DNA of 64,000 bases from Syngnathus acus (Eukaryota; Chordata; Actinopteri; Syngnathiformes; Syngnathidae): positions 6,103,001 to 6,167,000 of the forward strand of contig NC_051096.1 of the NCBI RefSeq assembly GCF_901709675.1, read 5' to 3'. Under the pieces are notes generated by a model. The model was not told the DNA's origin. It ran no database searches and saw only the letters and a program-made list of their open reading frames with translations. Shown here in pieces: positions 47,801-59,100 of this stretch. Each line of letters opens with the position of its first letter. Position 1 is the stretch's first letter. The position numbers and the translations under genes were made by a program.

Positions 47801-50800
47801 ACACAGTGATGTAGACAAATAGAGCAGGAGGAGTTTTGAAGGGCCATTTTTTGCTTTCTCCTTTTCTCTTAGCAGTGAAAGTTTGGGGGGGCGAAAATGG
47901 CCCCACCTCCTTTACTGTTCACTCACACGTGTGTGTTTCCACCTTCAGGGCGTTACCTCAACACACCCAGGACGGCACGGCGCTCATCTCTCTCCCCCTT
48001 CCGACCACCAGGGGTGCAGGACCTCGACTTGAAACAAGCCTTTGGCTATGGAGATTCCACATGAGCTTCATTCCTTCCCTCAGTTGAGTCTTCCCTCAAG
48101 CTCCAGCGGCTTGGGGGGGAGGGGAGACTTTAAGATGTCTGTGGTGAATGAATCATGGAGGCCTGCACAGGGGGGAGATCCTCCAAAAAAATCACATCTG
48201 GCGAAAGAGGGGGAGAAGATAGCGAAGGGTGCAGCAAAGCAATGATATTGTCACCTTATTAGAGACCTCGATTCAAAATCAATCGTTTCATGAAGCTGAT
48301 GCAAAAAAGCAAAGGGGAGAACATTTCAGAGCCTTGCAGAAGCAAATGGAGGAGGCAGTAAATTAAGCAGAAGATGCCCCTCCCTGAACAATGTTGGAGC
48401 TTCACATAGTAGGCGGGCAGAAGTGAATAAACGCCAGCGCTTCACTCGCTTTGGCTGCTCTCGGCCTTGCGATGAGGTTTTTCTCCTCGCTTTTTGAAAG
48501 CGGTTCGAGCCACTAGAAAAGAAGGACCCAGCCACGTCATCTGCTGCTCTTTGAGGAGCAAAATGGTCCACATTCTAGCACAGCTTTATCTGACTCGACC
48601 TTAGATCTAATCAAAAAGGAAAAAGAATGTGGACCTAATTGTCGGAGCATCATCATCAGGTCATCAGAAATGAGTCCAAAGGGAAGGTGTTGGGAAAATT
48701 GGTTGCACATTTTGGACTCCGCTAAGTAATATATTTTGGTCTCTTGCATAACAGTATTCTTAAAAAACAAAAATCTGCTGATATTATTCTACAAACATCT
48801 GACATTAAGCAAAAAAATGCAAAATTTGAAATGATTTGGTGCCATTGCATGACATCACTTGATAGCACGAGTTAGCATCTGTGGCAGAGGAACGAGGCTG
48901 AGGACTTTCATTTCAACAAAAGTAGTGCTTGGTCACCATTTGTGGCAGCTTTGGTGCCAGTGAATGATGCAGAAGTGAATGGAGGAGTTTGGAAAGATAA
49001 AACTCAGACTATGTATGTGTTTAAAGTAAAAACCCTCGACCCATTCTGCACAGTGTTGTCTGACACGGGCTACAAAAATATGGCAACATGGTGTCGTTCC
49101 ACACAGACACACGCTCACCTGAGGGTGCGAGGGTGCATCCACCAAGGTGTGAAACATTCGGCCAAGGTGAGGACATGCTTGATGCTGAGGGCCAAAAAGT
49201 AACATTTACAGAGAGCATTTTCACATCTTCACTTCCAAGGTGGCAAATCACAGTTTGTCAATGAGCGTTGCGCAACCTTTATGAGCCGAGGCTCATTTTA
49301 ATTTTTGGAAAATCTCATGGCACCCAGATTAATAAGAGGTTCAGGGAAAGCAGACATGTTCTCCTCCTCCCCTCCTCCACATCCAAAGCTCACAGTGGAC
49401 ACGTGGAAGAATTTTCTGGTCATCATGAAGTTCAGCTTGGAAAAAAGAAAGGGAGAGAAAGGAAGAGAAGAGGAGGGAAAAGAACTGAAAATGCCATTGC
49501 TCAGACTCCTCCCCTGCATCATGAGTGGCTGCTGGAGATCATCTGGTCAACAAAGCAAAGTAGGTGGGAAAAGGAGGAGGACAAAGTGGAGACTGTAAAA
49601 AAAAAAATGGAGATGTGGCAGGATATAATAATAGCATATAGGAATAAAAAGAAAAAGGAAGGGAAGAATTCAAGTGAGACTTCAATGAAAGGCTTCTAAA
49701 TGATGACTGCTTTGAAAAAGTTCAACCGTATGAGCACGGAGGCTCGTTTTCGTCTCGGAGACTGCGACATGTCCATACCTGCTCCACTGTTTAAAAAAGG
49801 AATGACTAAAAGTCAATGAGTAAGACCCCCAATGCCTTTTACACGCCTCCATTCAACTTACAATCAAAGCAGAACTTCTTCATTCTTTACTTTGTACAAT
49901 ACGCAATGACAAACTCAAAAAAATGGCATCATGAGACTTCATTATTTTGAAATCCTAATAAATAAGAAACTGAATGGATGGAAACAAAATGGCTGCCTCG
50001 CTCCTCTACCAGCAGCAGTGGCCTCCACTACTTTTTTTTTTTTTTTTTTCCATCTCCATCAATGAGTTTGACAAGGAGGGAGAACTGCAAGGAGACTCAG
50101 AGCACGCTAGCGGCAATGAGATTGAAAGGGGCATCTTAGAAAAATCGAGAAGCAAGATAGGCCTTGAATGCAAGAAGACGTAGAAGAAGGAGGAGGACGG
50201 CAGAGAGCAGATTCTAACCAGATGCAAAACGTTCACAGTGGATGTCAGCCAGCAGGCATGTGCTCATGCTTTAACTATGTAATGGGCCGCCTGCTCTACC
50301 CTTAAAGCGCCCTCCTCCTCCATTAACTCCCCCCTCCCCTCTATTTACTTAAACCAGCTTCTCTGTATATCTCGTCTACAGGTTTGTTTTTTTACACTTC
50401 CTCAAATCGTGCTTATCCCATCTCCATCTTTCAGACCTCATCCTCGACTTCCACTTTGCTCACGCTCATAAATCCCCCGCAGTCGTTCGTCAAAATAGAT
50501 AGCTTATGATGAGCGTCTTGTGTATTTTTTCAGTCTATTCTCGTTGATACATTTGAATATGCCAGTCAGCAGCCCATAGGCTGCGTTTGAGCAGATGTCT
50601 TGCAGTGATGGTGATTTTCCATCGAGCGGTCGTCAAGCGCAAGCGAGACAGGGAGAGAAAATCCAAAAGAGAAGGAGGAGCTATCCTGAAGAGAAAGAAG
50701 GGGGGAGAAAAAAAAACATCTGCAATTCTCAAATGGAATTTCTTCCATCATTGTCCAACTCTCTGCAACTCACACAATGTGTGCTAGGGGCCTCGACGAC

Positions 50801-52943
50801 GCAGACAAAAAAACTTTGGAATGAGGATATTTCATTGAAACATTTCAAAAGGCATGGGCATTGTTCAAAATGCGGCCAGAGATCATTCAAATCTTATTTC
50901 GGCCTTCCGATATAGTTGCTCGCAAAAGTCGGACCCACCCAGCCTTCAGTGATGTCATCCAAAAGGTCACATAGCTTGCCTCATTTGCATAAGTTCAACT
51001 TAACCTGAGACATACTATGTAGGTGTAAGATTTCATGATCAGACAAACCATATTTAGTGGGCAATGCAGGAAGTCTAAAGTATTTCCAGCTGAGCAGCAA
51101 GTTCCCATGGTGGAGTGAGCGAGTGAGTTAGTTATTTAATTGCACCCACCCACACTAATTTACACTAGATCCTTTTTTTATGGCATCCCTGCGGTCTTTG
51201 GGAATTAATTAGCAAAGAGAGCAAGCGGGAGTCTATTGTAAGCATAGTAGGGCATTTTTAACTCGGGCCTCGTAAGCTCTCCCACTTCATTATCAGCACA
51301 AAATTAAGCTTGATATTTATGAATATAGCCCACATTTGTGTTTGTAGTCTTGTAACAAGCAGCCACCAAGTAGCAATTATTCTAACAACTGCTTATCGCT
51401 GAAATACTTCCTCCCTGCCCCCCCCCCACTACCAACTCGGAGGGTTCGCCCTGGATAGCAGTTGTACTGAGTTCTAAAAGCAAGGATCCAGACAGGCCGG
51501 GGAGAAAAGAACATCTCATTCTGGAATTGTATCATGCATACCAAATATTAGTTCATCATTCTTAATGTGTGTAACTGGAAGCCAAATTGAATGAGATTTA
51601 AGTCGGCAACAGGTCGCTTTTTTTTTTTTTTAATTCGATGCTGAGTTGGCAAAACTGTAAGCGAAGCAGTTTGAGTCGCGTTTATCAGACATTTGAACAG
51701 AAAGGGATGGTTGGACTTAAACTAAGCCTGATGATTGTGACATCACAGTTTGCAACGGTGCCATCTATCATTTATAAATGACACCTTTCTGATGAGGCCA
51801 AAAGATGAATTAAATAATAAACCGTTTGCTTTTTCCATCTCCAACAGGAGACGTCTTCCTTCCATTGCTCTTCCTTCCACAGTACAAACGAAAATCTCCT
51901 CCCACGGGCTAAGCGGGTGGAAAAAATGACACAGCGGCACACTCAAATACTTGAGTAAAAGTGCTCACAGACACTCTGATCCAATGAAGGCTGGCGAAGA
52001 AAACACTTTCAGTTGAATTTTCAGGGGAATACAACGTAAAGACGTCGTTTTCAGTTCAAAGTGGAAGTTGTTTTGTTCCAAAAAACATGTGGAGATGTTC
52101 ATTATATCTTGAGTTAGCCTCGTTTCATCTGATTAGGAAATATTCAAACTCTTTGAGAAGTTTATACGGTAAAACTAAATGAAATATGATTTCTTGGATG
52201 CATGAAAAAAAAGTCTCAGTTTGGCCTACCAGAGTCCACCATTTTTTTTTTCCCCTTCTCTCCATCTGCAAAATCATTCAAGTGGTGAGGAGCTCTGGAG
52301 GAGTCGTTTGACTTCCTTGTTGTCACACTCACTGTTGCCGCTCGCTCAAATGGAGTCTCCGCTGGCAAAGAGAAATGAACAGGATTCAATTCTTAGTTTA
52401 TTTGAGTAAAATAGTACAATGGTTTGGTTTTCTTGATTTTTTGGGAGGATAGGTGCATTTCTGGCCATAGTTGCAACATGTCACAATATTTATTCCTGGG
52501 CTCAAGTATGAAATGCAATGGTCAGACGAACGGGGGGATGTTCAAAGTACCGTTTTGGTATGTGAACTGAAGAGAAGGTAAAGCGTTTCCATCTTGGGCA
52601 AAGGCAAGCAAAGACTTTCCTCCCTTGTGAAAGCTGAGCCGGTCCACATCGATCATAGCAAATTCAAAGAGGTGGGGCTAACCGAGGGCTGGGCGGGGCC
52701 AACGAATGTGATGCCTCTCATTTCTGTTTATGTTCATCTTTGAAGCTTTTGCCTTCTTCAACTTCAGGTCTCATTCCATTGGTGCTTCTAATATATTTGC
52801 TCCCTAAACCAATCTTCACATTCTCAAAATGAGTATCGCTATGTAGATGGAGCACAATTCTTTTATCATCCGGGTCTCACAGTGCATTTTCCCAGATGTG
52901 AAATGATATATGGCCATGTTCAACTTCTCCACCTCGAAGCAGC

Positions 52944-52964
52944 AAGAGAGAGAGAGAGAGAGAG
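52944..52964. repeat. GA dinucleotide microsatellite
   Basis: About ten AG units. A second, less pure GA tract lies at 53720-53761. Confidence 0.85.
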
Positions 52965-54191
52965 GCAAGAGACTCCAGACAGCTGAACCCACTTAGATGT
53001 GTTCCTCATGTGCGCGGGCAGTAATATGCGGAAAAGATTTCATCGCTAAGTTTAACCCTTCAGAAGCCCACGCCCTCTAATATAGATGGATATATATGAG
53101 AGAATCACTGATTGTATTAATGAGTTTGTAAGCATTTCCTCTTTGCGGCCACCAGTGAACTCTGAAAAGCAAGATGAAATGCCTTAACAGAAATTCTCTT
53201 GCTCTTCCCCTTTTTTTTTCCCCTGCTGTCAGACCACAGCGCAGCACTATCTAGCAATTACTTTGCCTGCCTTGGACTCCAGCAACATTGTATGGGGATA
53301 TTTCTGTCGCGCTTATTATGCCTTTGCTGACCAGACTGTGAGTCATGTGGACACACAGGCAAGTCTAACCATGGGTTACTTCCAGCCAAGGGAGGTTCCT
53401 GCTTTTCAATTCAAGATCCTGCCTTTACTTTATTTCCCATCACCTTCATTTTACATGAAAGAAATATGATAAATTGATTTACAGAGGTTTCACAAAAAAA
53501 AAAATAAAATCTTAAAAAGAAGTCTGTAACAAGGGCACCACACTTGCTTGCTTTCTTATTGTTATTCTAAAACCGCTTTGCCAACATACATTGGAACTAT
53601 ACATTCACTCTCGCACCCTCTACAAAAGTGACCCAGCAACACTTTAGTCATACCTCCTTCCCTTCATCCATCCCTCCCTCCCTCTAGCCTGTAGATGCGG
53701 TGGTGACCCAATGTAGACGTAGAGGAAGAGAGAGAGGGAGAGCGAGAGAGAGAGGAAAAAAAAAGCAACGGATGGTACTGTGCAAGGACAATCGGAAAGG
53801 GGAGAGGAACTGCATCAAAAAATGCATTGGTTAGCGCCACACAAATGTTGACTGGAGTGTTGGAGTCAAAGGACTTAAATGAAAGGACAGCTCCTTTTTT
53901 TGAAAAAAACTTTTATGACTGCTCACACTACTTCCTACCTGGGTCCGTCTGTACTATGAGACCTTTTTTTAATCAATAGAAATTGACAACAAACTAGCAA
54001 AAAAAAGAAAATATTTTTGGTCCATCACAGGCCCTAATTCTCGTCCATATTTTAGTCACGTATGAAATGTTTCCCCAGCACAGTAGAACTGAATCGCACA
54101 GTTTCACTGCAGAGAAAGAGAGAGGGAAGAAAAATCTGCCAAGAATACAAGACTGTAATTTGAAAACCTCAGTTGAATTCGTCTGCTGCGC

Positions 54192-54236
54192 ATGTGTGTG
54201 TGTCCGTGCGTGCGTATCCGTGCGCGTGTGCGTGCA
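54192..54236. repeat. GT/GC-rich alternating purine-pyrimidine run
   Basis: TGTGTGTGTGTCCGTGCGTG followed by CGTATCCGTGCGCGTGTGCG, a Z-DNA-prone type of sequence about 1.9 kb upstream of COL1A2. Confidence 0.75.
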
Positions 54237-55036
54237 GCACCCTCTTTAATTAGCGAGCGCCTCCCGAGTCAGAGAGGGCAGTGTCTGAAACTTCTTCTGC
54301 ACCCCTCTCTAGCCATTTCGAATCTCTCTTCTGTACTCCCCTCTCCTCCCTGTGAGTCAATTCAGGACATTATACTACCCATTCACCACTCCAGATAGTA
54401 GGGAGAAATATTCTTCCAAGTCATTTTGAGCTGCTAAACGTTTAGATTGTACCTCAGCGAAAAGATACTGATGGTTGGTGTCTGCTTGCAAACTCGGGTT
54501 CATTTGCGTGTGTGTGGATGTGGCTATTAAGTGGATCTTAATATGAAACAGAGACTTACCTGTCTGACACCCGAGGGTCCTTCTGCAACGGAGCATCACG
54601 GCAAACAAGCTTTTTCACTCGCTATTGTCTAGAAACAAGAATTAAAAATAACATCCAGATGTTAATTAGAGAAAACAATTATGGAAGTCACACAATTCTG
54701 CAACACTTCTCAAGCATAAGTTACGGCAGTGTATTTGTTTTCAAGCTATTCGGCCCTTTAGATTGGATAAAATGGTGCGGAAAATGACAAACTTAGTGGA
54801 GATGGTCATTGGTATTAGTTTGTGGAAAAATGAAAATAATTGAAACATAATTGGACATAGAAGGCTTCTGCCGCACAGGGACAATATGTAAAAGTGTTTG
54901 ACTTGCGCATGAGAGCATTTCATGAGTGTATATGTGAGAGGCCATCCACAATCCTAACATTGGTGTGAGCGTGAGGAGTTCTAGTCTGATGATGTGGAGC
55001 TTCGCCGACATCTTTTCTCTCCAGCGTCTGGTTCAG

Positions 55037-55082
55037 TTTTTTTTTTTTGTTTTTTTTCTCTCTCTCTCTTTTTTTCTTTCCC
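55037..55082. repeat. Poly(T)/CT tract
   Basis: T-run followed by about ten T, then (CT)n and TTTTTCTTTCCCC. A G-run of roughly 20 bases follows at 55247-55267. Confidence 0.8.
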
Positions 55083-55947
55083 CTTCCCGAGCTGCTTCAA
55101 GCAAACATGAGAATGTAACTCGGCACTGAGTGGGAGCTTGGCCATCTTTAAAACACATTTCATCTCGCTCGCTCGCCCCTCCTCCTGCCTCTGACTGAGG
55201 GAAGTGAATTTTGAGGTGAATTTGGGAGTGTTCACTGGTTAGACGTGGGGTGGGGGGGGGGGGGGGGTACTTTTGTCCATGCAGCAGACTCATGATCCAA
55301 TCTATTGATGAGAATTAAGTAGTTAGCAATCTATTTGCGCATTTGATGCTTTTGTCTGCATGTATAGAACCTGCTCTGCATATGCTTATGATGACAGACA
55401 GTATGGCTGTTGTGAGTGGATGACATGTCTGGTCATGTGGACAGGCAAGCTGGAGAGAGAGACTATAATGCTTTTATTTGACGTGCATTCCACTAAACCA
55501 ATGGGCTTGTGCAAAAAACACTTGCGCCACATATGCGGAAAGGAAGAGCAAAGAATCAAAATCAGCTTGACGAGTGAGGGTCCCATTCAAGAGCGTTTAG
55601 TCCTTCCTGAAATAGGGCTTCGCTTTCTCGGTCCAAACGCCATCGCACATTTGACGCACGGACGCAAATGTGCGCTAAGTCGACCGTGCGCTCTCGCCGC
55701 GCAAAGGAGAGAGAGAAACGTGAGCCTCCCTCCGCCTTTTAAACATCCACGCTGTCCACGTCCTCAAAAAGAATGGATCTAATTAAATCGATGCACTCGT
55801 CATCACGGGCTGGACTTTTTTTTCTTTCTTTTTTTTCTTTTCCCAAACGGGCTCTGGTGGCGGCGGAGAGGAGGCTGGGAGATGCAGGACCACATGACTA
55901 CGCAAGGGAGAGAGGGATGGGAGTCAGATTGGGTTTCTCGTCTCTCA

Positions 55948-56004
55948 TTGGCCGGTGGGCTGACTTTTGACACGCAGACCCGGGACCCTCCTGCCGTATA
56001 AATA
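55948..56004 (+). promoter_or_regulatory. col1a2: COL1A2 core promoter (inverted CCAAT and TATA)
   Basis: ATTGG (inverted CCAAT) at 55948-55952 lies 45 bases before TATAAATA at 55997-56004, which predicts transcription from about 56030. An inverted CCAAT (CBF/NF-Y) box upstream of the TATA is the known arrangement of the mammalian COL1A2 promoter. The 5'UTR would be about 120 bases. Confidence 0.75.
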
Positions 56005-56137
56005 GGCCTGATAGGACTTTATTATTCTAGCATCACGGCTGCAGGCTTCTGCTCAGTTTGGAGTTACTCGCGTCACCTCAATTGTATGCCTGCTTGAAGG
56101 TGGTTTAAAAAGAGGGGCACAGCAGCACAAGGAGTCT

Positions 56138-56157
56138 GCATGTCTGTTTAGACATGC
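56138..56157 (+). promoter_or_regulatory. col1a2: COL1A2 5' stem-loop enclosing the start codon, with mini uORF
   Basis: GCATGTCT (56138-56145), loop GTTT, AGACATGC (56150-56157): a perfect 8 bp stem whose 3' arm contains the COL1A2 start codon. Type I and III collagen mRNAs are known to carry such a 5' stem-loop, which binds LARP6. The 5' arm contains ATG TCT GTT TAG (56140-56151), a three-codon upstream frame. Human COL1A2 has a similar short uORF as I recall it. Confidence 0.85.
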
Positions 56158-59100
56158 TCAGCTTTGTGGATACCCGGATTCTGTTGCTGCTTGCAGTAAC
56201 TTCATACCTAGCAACATGTCAATGTAAGTTTTACCATATCTGCTCTTTTCTCTCCTGGATATTTCCACCCTACGCTGCTTGAGGATCTTTTGGGGCTTTG
56301 GGTTTGGAACTTACGTCAACGTCAAGACAGACAGCTCAGATCGCTGCTGCTTTAAAAACTCAACGGAATGAGTTCAAACAGAGGAATCTTCGGTTTTTTT
56401 CTGTCTTTTTCCAAGGATTCAATAATTATCGTAGGAGTACTTTCGCTCCTGAGAAAAGTCTTTTGAACGAGACCTCGAAAGTAGTCGTACAAGATCTTAG
56501 TTCCGTTAGATTTACTTAATGTTCTTTTTCTAAAGTTGAGGGGGAGAAAAGATTTGGGGCGTTGTACTTAAGTGTTCCATGCAGGCAGGCACCCAGGGAT
56601 GAAGCTTAATTGTAGGAAAAATGCAAGGGTGCCCCCTCGTGGCTACTAGTGTGAACCGCAGCTTGGTCCCAATTTGATTCAGACTAACTTGAGACCAGTT
56701 AATGAAACGTAGGAATTACACTGACCGGTATCACGATACATTTTTTTTTTTTAGAATTAATTTATCACGTCATATCTTTATCCTACTTTTGCCTATAATC
56801 CATTTAAAACTACCAATTTTAAATCTAAATGTATTTTCTTAACAATGTGCATGATTTGTGCTTTGTTGTAAATGTTCAACATTTCAATACCTGAAAAGGT
56901 TGAGATGAACTTTGTCTCATCAGTCGGTGCGACCGTCTGCATCACCTTGTGGCCAAGTTTGGACATGCCGCTCTCGAGTTCACGGGGAGGTCCGGCAGTA
57001 CTAGCTGGTCCTTGTTCACAGATGCTTCTGTTCTCCCTTTTTGTGCCGATGCACAATGTAGCACTGTGAGATGACAAAAGCAGCCGTTAGATAAGCAAAG
57101 TGAACATTTTAACCACTTTGAAAAATCTATTCAGTCAGGCTGAGATCCACATTTGATTCAAAGCAAAAAACGATATCATGCAATTATCAATTTAACTGCT
57201 GTCGTTTTGAACTCGACTGGCGAGACTTGTCCCAAAGGCATACCGGTCCGGGCCTGTTTGCCATCACTGACTTTATCCCAACCTGGAATGCTTTGATTGA
57301 CATTGTTGTTGAAAAGACATTTCGAGCGAGCTGTGACCCAGGTCAGCTTCGACTACGAGCACATTTAGCATATAAAGCGACATTGTCATGGGATATGATG
57401 CCAAAGTAGCAATGACGGTTTCTTTTGCAGGTGTTTTATTTTGCTTCTATTCTAACGGTGTATTCTCTTTTCTCTCCCAACCCTCCTCCTCTCCCTCTGC
57501 CTCTGTCATCTGTCCAACGCTGCAGTCTCGGTTAGTACACGCATGCATGTAAACACGTACACGACATGATGTTAGCATAGTGTTACCTTGTCTTTTGTGG
57601 GCCTTCCAAAAAAAAAACACGCACGACGTAAGGTCCTGTGCAATTGGAGCAATCTCGGATTTTTTAAAATGTGCCGCACTGACGAAGCGAATCTGCCGGC
57701 CCGTCCTCGGGTCGGTGAGGGTCCGACTGTCTGAAGACCGTTTGGAGGAAAGCTTAAAGCGGCAGGCGCCCTCAGGGGTCTGCGTGGCACAAAGGGTCCT
57801 TTCTAAGGGGCTGAAGCGAGGGGCAGCGGCCTTCCTCTGCCTCCTCATCACTTTGGCCATTGAGGGATCATGTCTGATCTCTATTTGAATATGCAATTCA
57901 AATCAACAGATTGCTTCAGCAGCTCCATTTCGATTTGACCGTCTCAGAGCACTTTTATACGGACAACATGATCTCAGTGCTGAGTTTGCTCAGTCGGCTG
58001 TTGCTCAGTTGCACTCGTGCTTTACCCTAATGAGACTTGGAGGCCTCAACCTCACGCTTTTGCAAGCAAAGCAGAGAGGATGAGGCTTTCGAAATGTTCA
58101 TCAACTTAGTGAAAGATGAAACTTACATGTATGTTTCTTCTTTTCCATCTAGGGTGTGAAGGTGAGCACATCATGTTTGTCTTTTGTGCTCACAGCATGG
58201 CACATCAGAGCATTAGTTTAAGCATAGCGCCACGCAAAGGGCAACCTTTGTCATGTCCCGTCACTGAAAATGTCTCCTAACGTGCTTGTCCTGCGTCTGT
58301 GAGGTCAAGTTTGTTTACATTTGATTCATGAACCTGCTCTGCGTCAAGTGCTTTATTCAGTCGCTTAGAGAAGAAAAGTTGGCCGCTTAGAAGCAGTTCA
58401 CTCACCAGACATCTGGTCTGTGTTTTACGCTGACGAGCTTTTTTTTCCTGCTGCAGGGCCCCCGAGGAGACAAAGGACCTCGAGGTGACAGGGTAAGCTG
58501 AAATGGAAAATGGATTGTTTTTAACATTGGTTCATGGAAAATTGTTTTGGGTTTATTTTGGTTTATGTTTTTTTTTTTGTAAATGAGGAATCTTGGACAT
58601 AGACATTTGTTGACATGGTTTGACCTCTTAACCTTGTTAGGCCACATTCCATTTTGCATGACCTCATGTCAACATAGTCGCTATTTTACTGTTTTGTAGC
58701 GATTTACTTAATTCAGCAAACAACCATGGAATTTTTAGCAGTATTTTAGAAGATTTTATTTTTATATATCTCTAATGGAAAGAGTCAGAGTAAGACCACA
58801 AGAAAGCTTGACATCTCATCTCATGGCCGCACGTGTCTGTTTTGTAGGGTCCCCAGGGACCTGATGGAAAAGATGGAATACCCGGACTCCCTGGCCCCGT
58901 CGGCCCCCCTGGCCCTCCTGGACTTGGTGGAGTAAGTTTCTTTTAATTATTTGTAAAAAGTCAACTAACCCACAAAGCATTAAATGACACAGTATTGACG
59001 TACTTTGGCCTGCACCTAAATAGTGTGTTGATGTGCCCCATATTGGTCACAGTGTCAGTATGTAGTAGTGAATCTGATGACATCACTTCCTCTTTTTAAA

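Larger units (their letters stand above)
44886..55940. other. BET1-COL1A2 intergenic region, no gene recognised
   Basis: About 11 kb. Poly(A) tracts near 45060 and 46115, a purine-rich strand at 46630-46800 and 49431-49690, GA repeats and a GT-rich run. Open frames (for example 45752-46048 and 49268-49699) show no family resemblance and mostly follow purine-rich composition. Distal COL1A2 regulatory elements may lie here, but I cannot point to them. Confidence 0.5.

Noticed and set aside
49268-49699. 143-codon Lys/Arg/Glu-rich open frame
   Set aside because: A by-product of a purine-rich strand. Overlapping frames have the same bias and no motif is recognisable.
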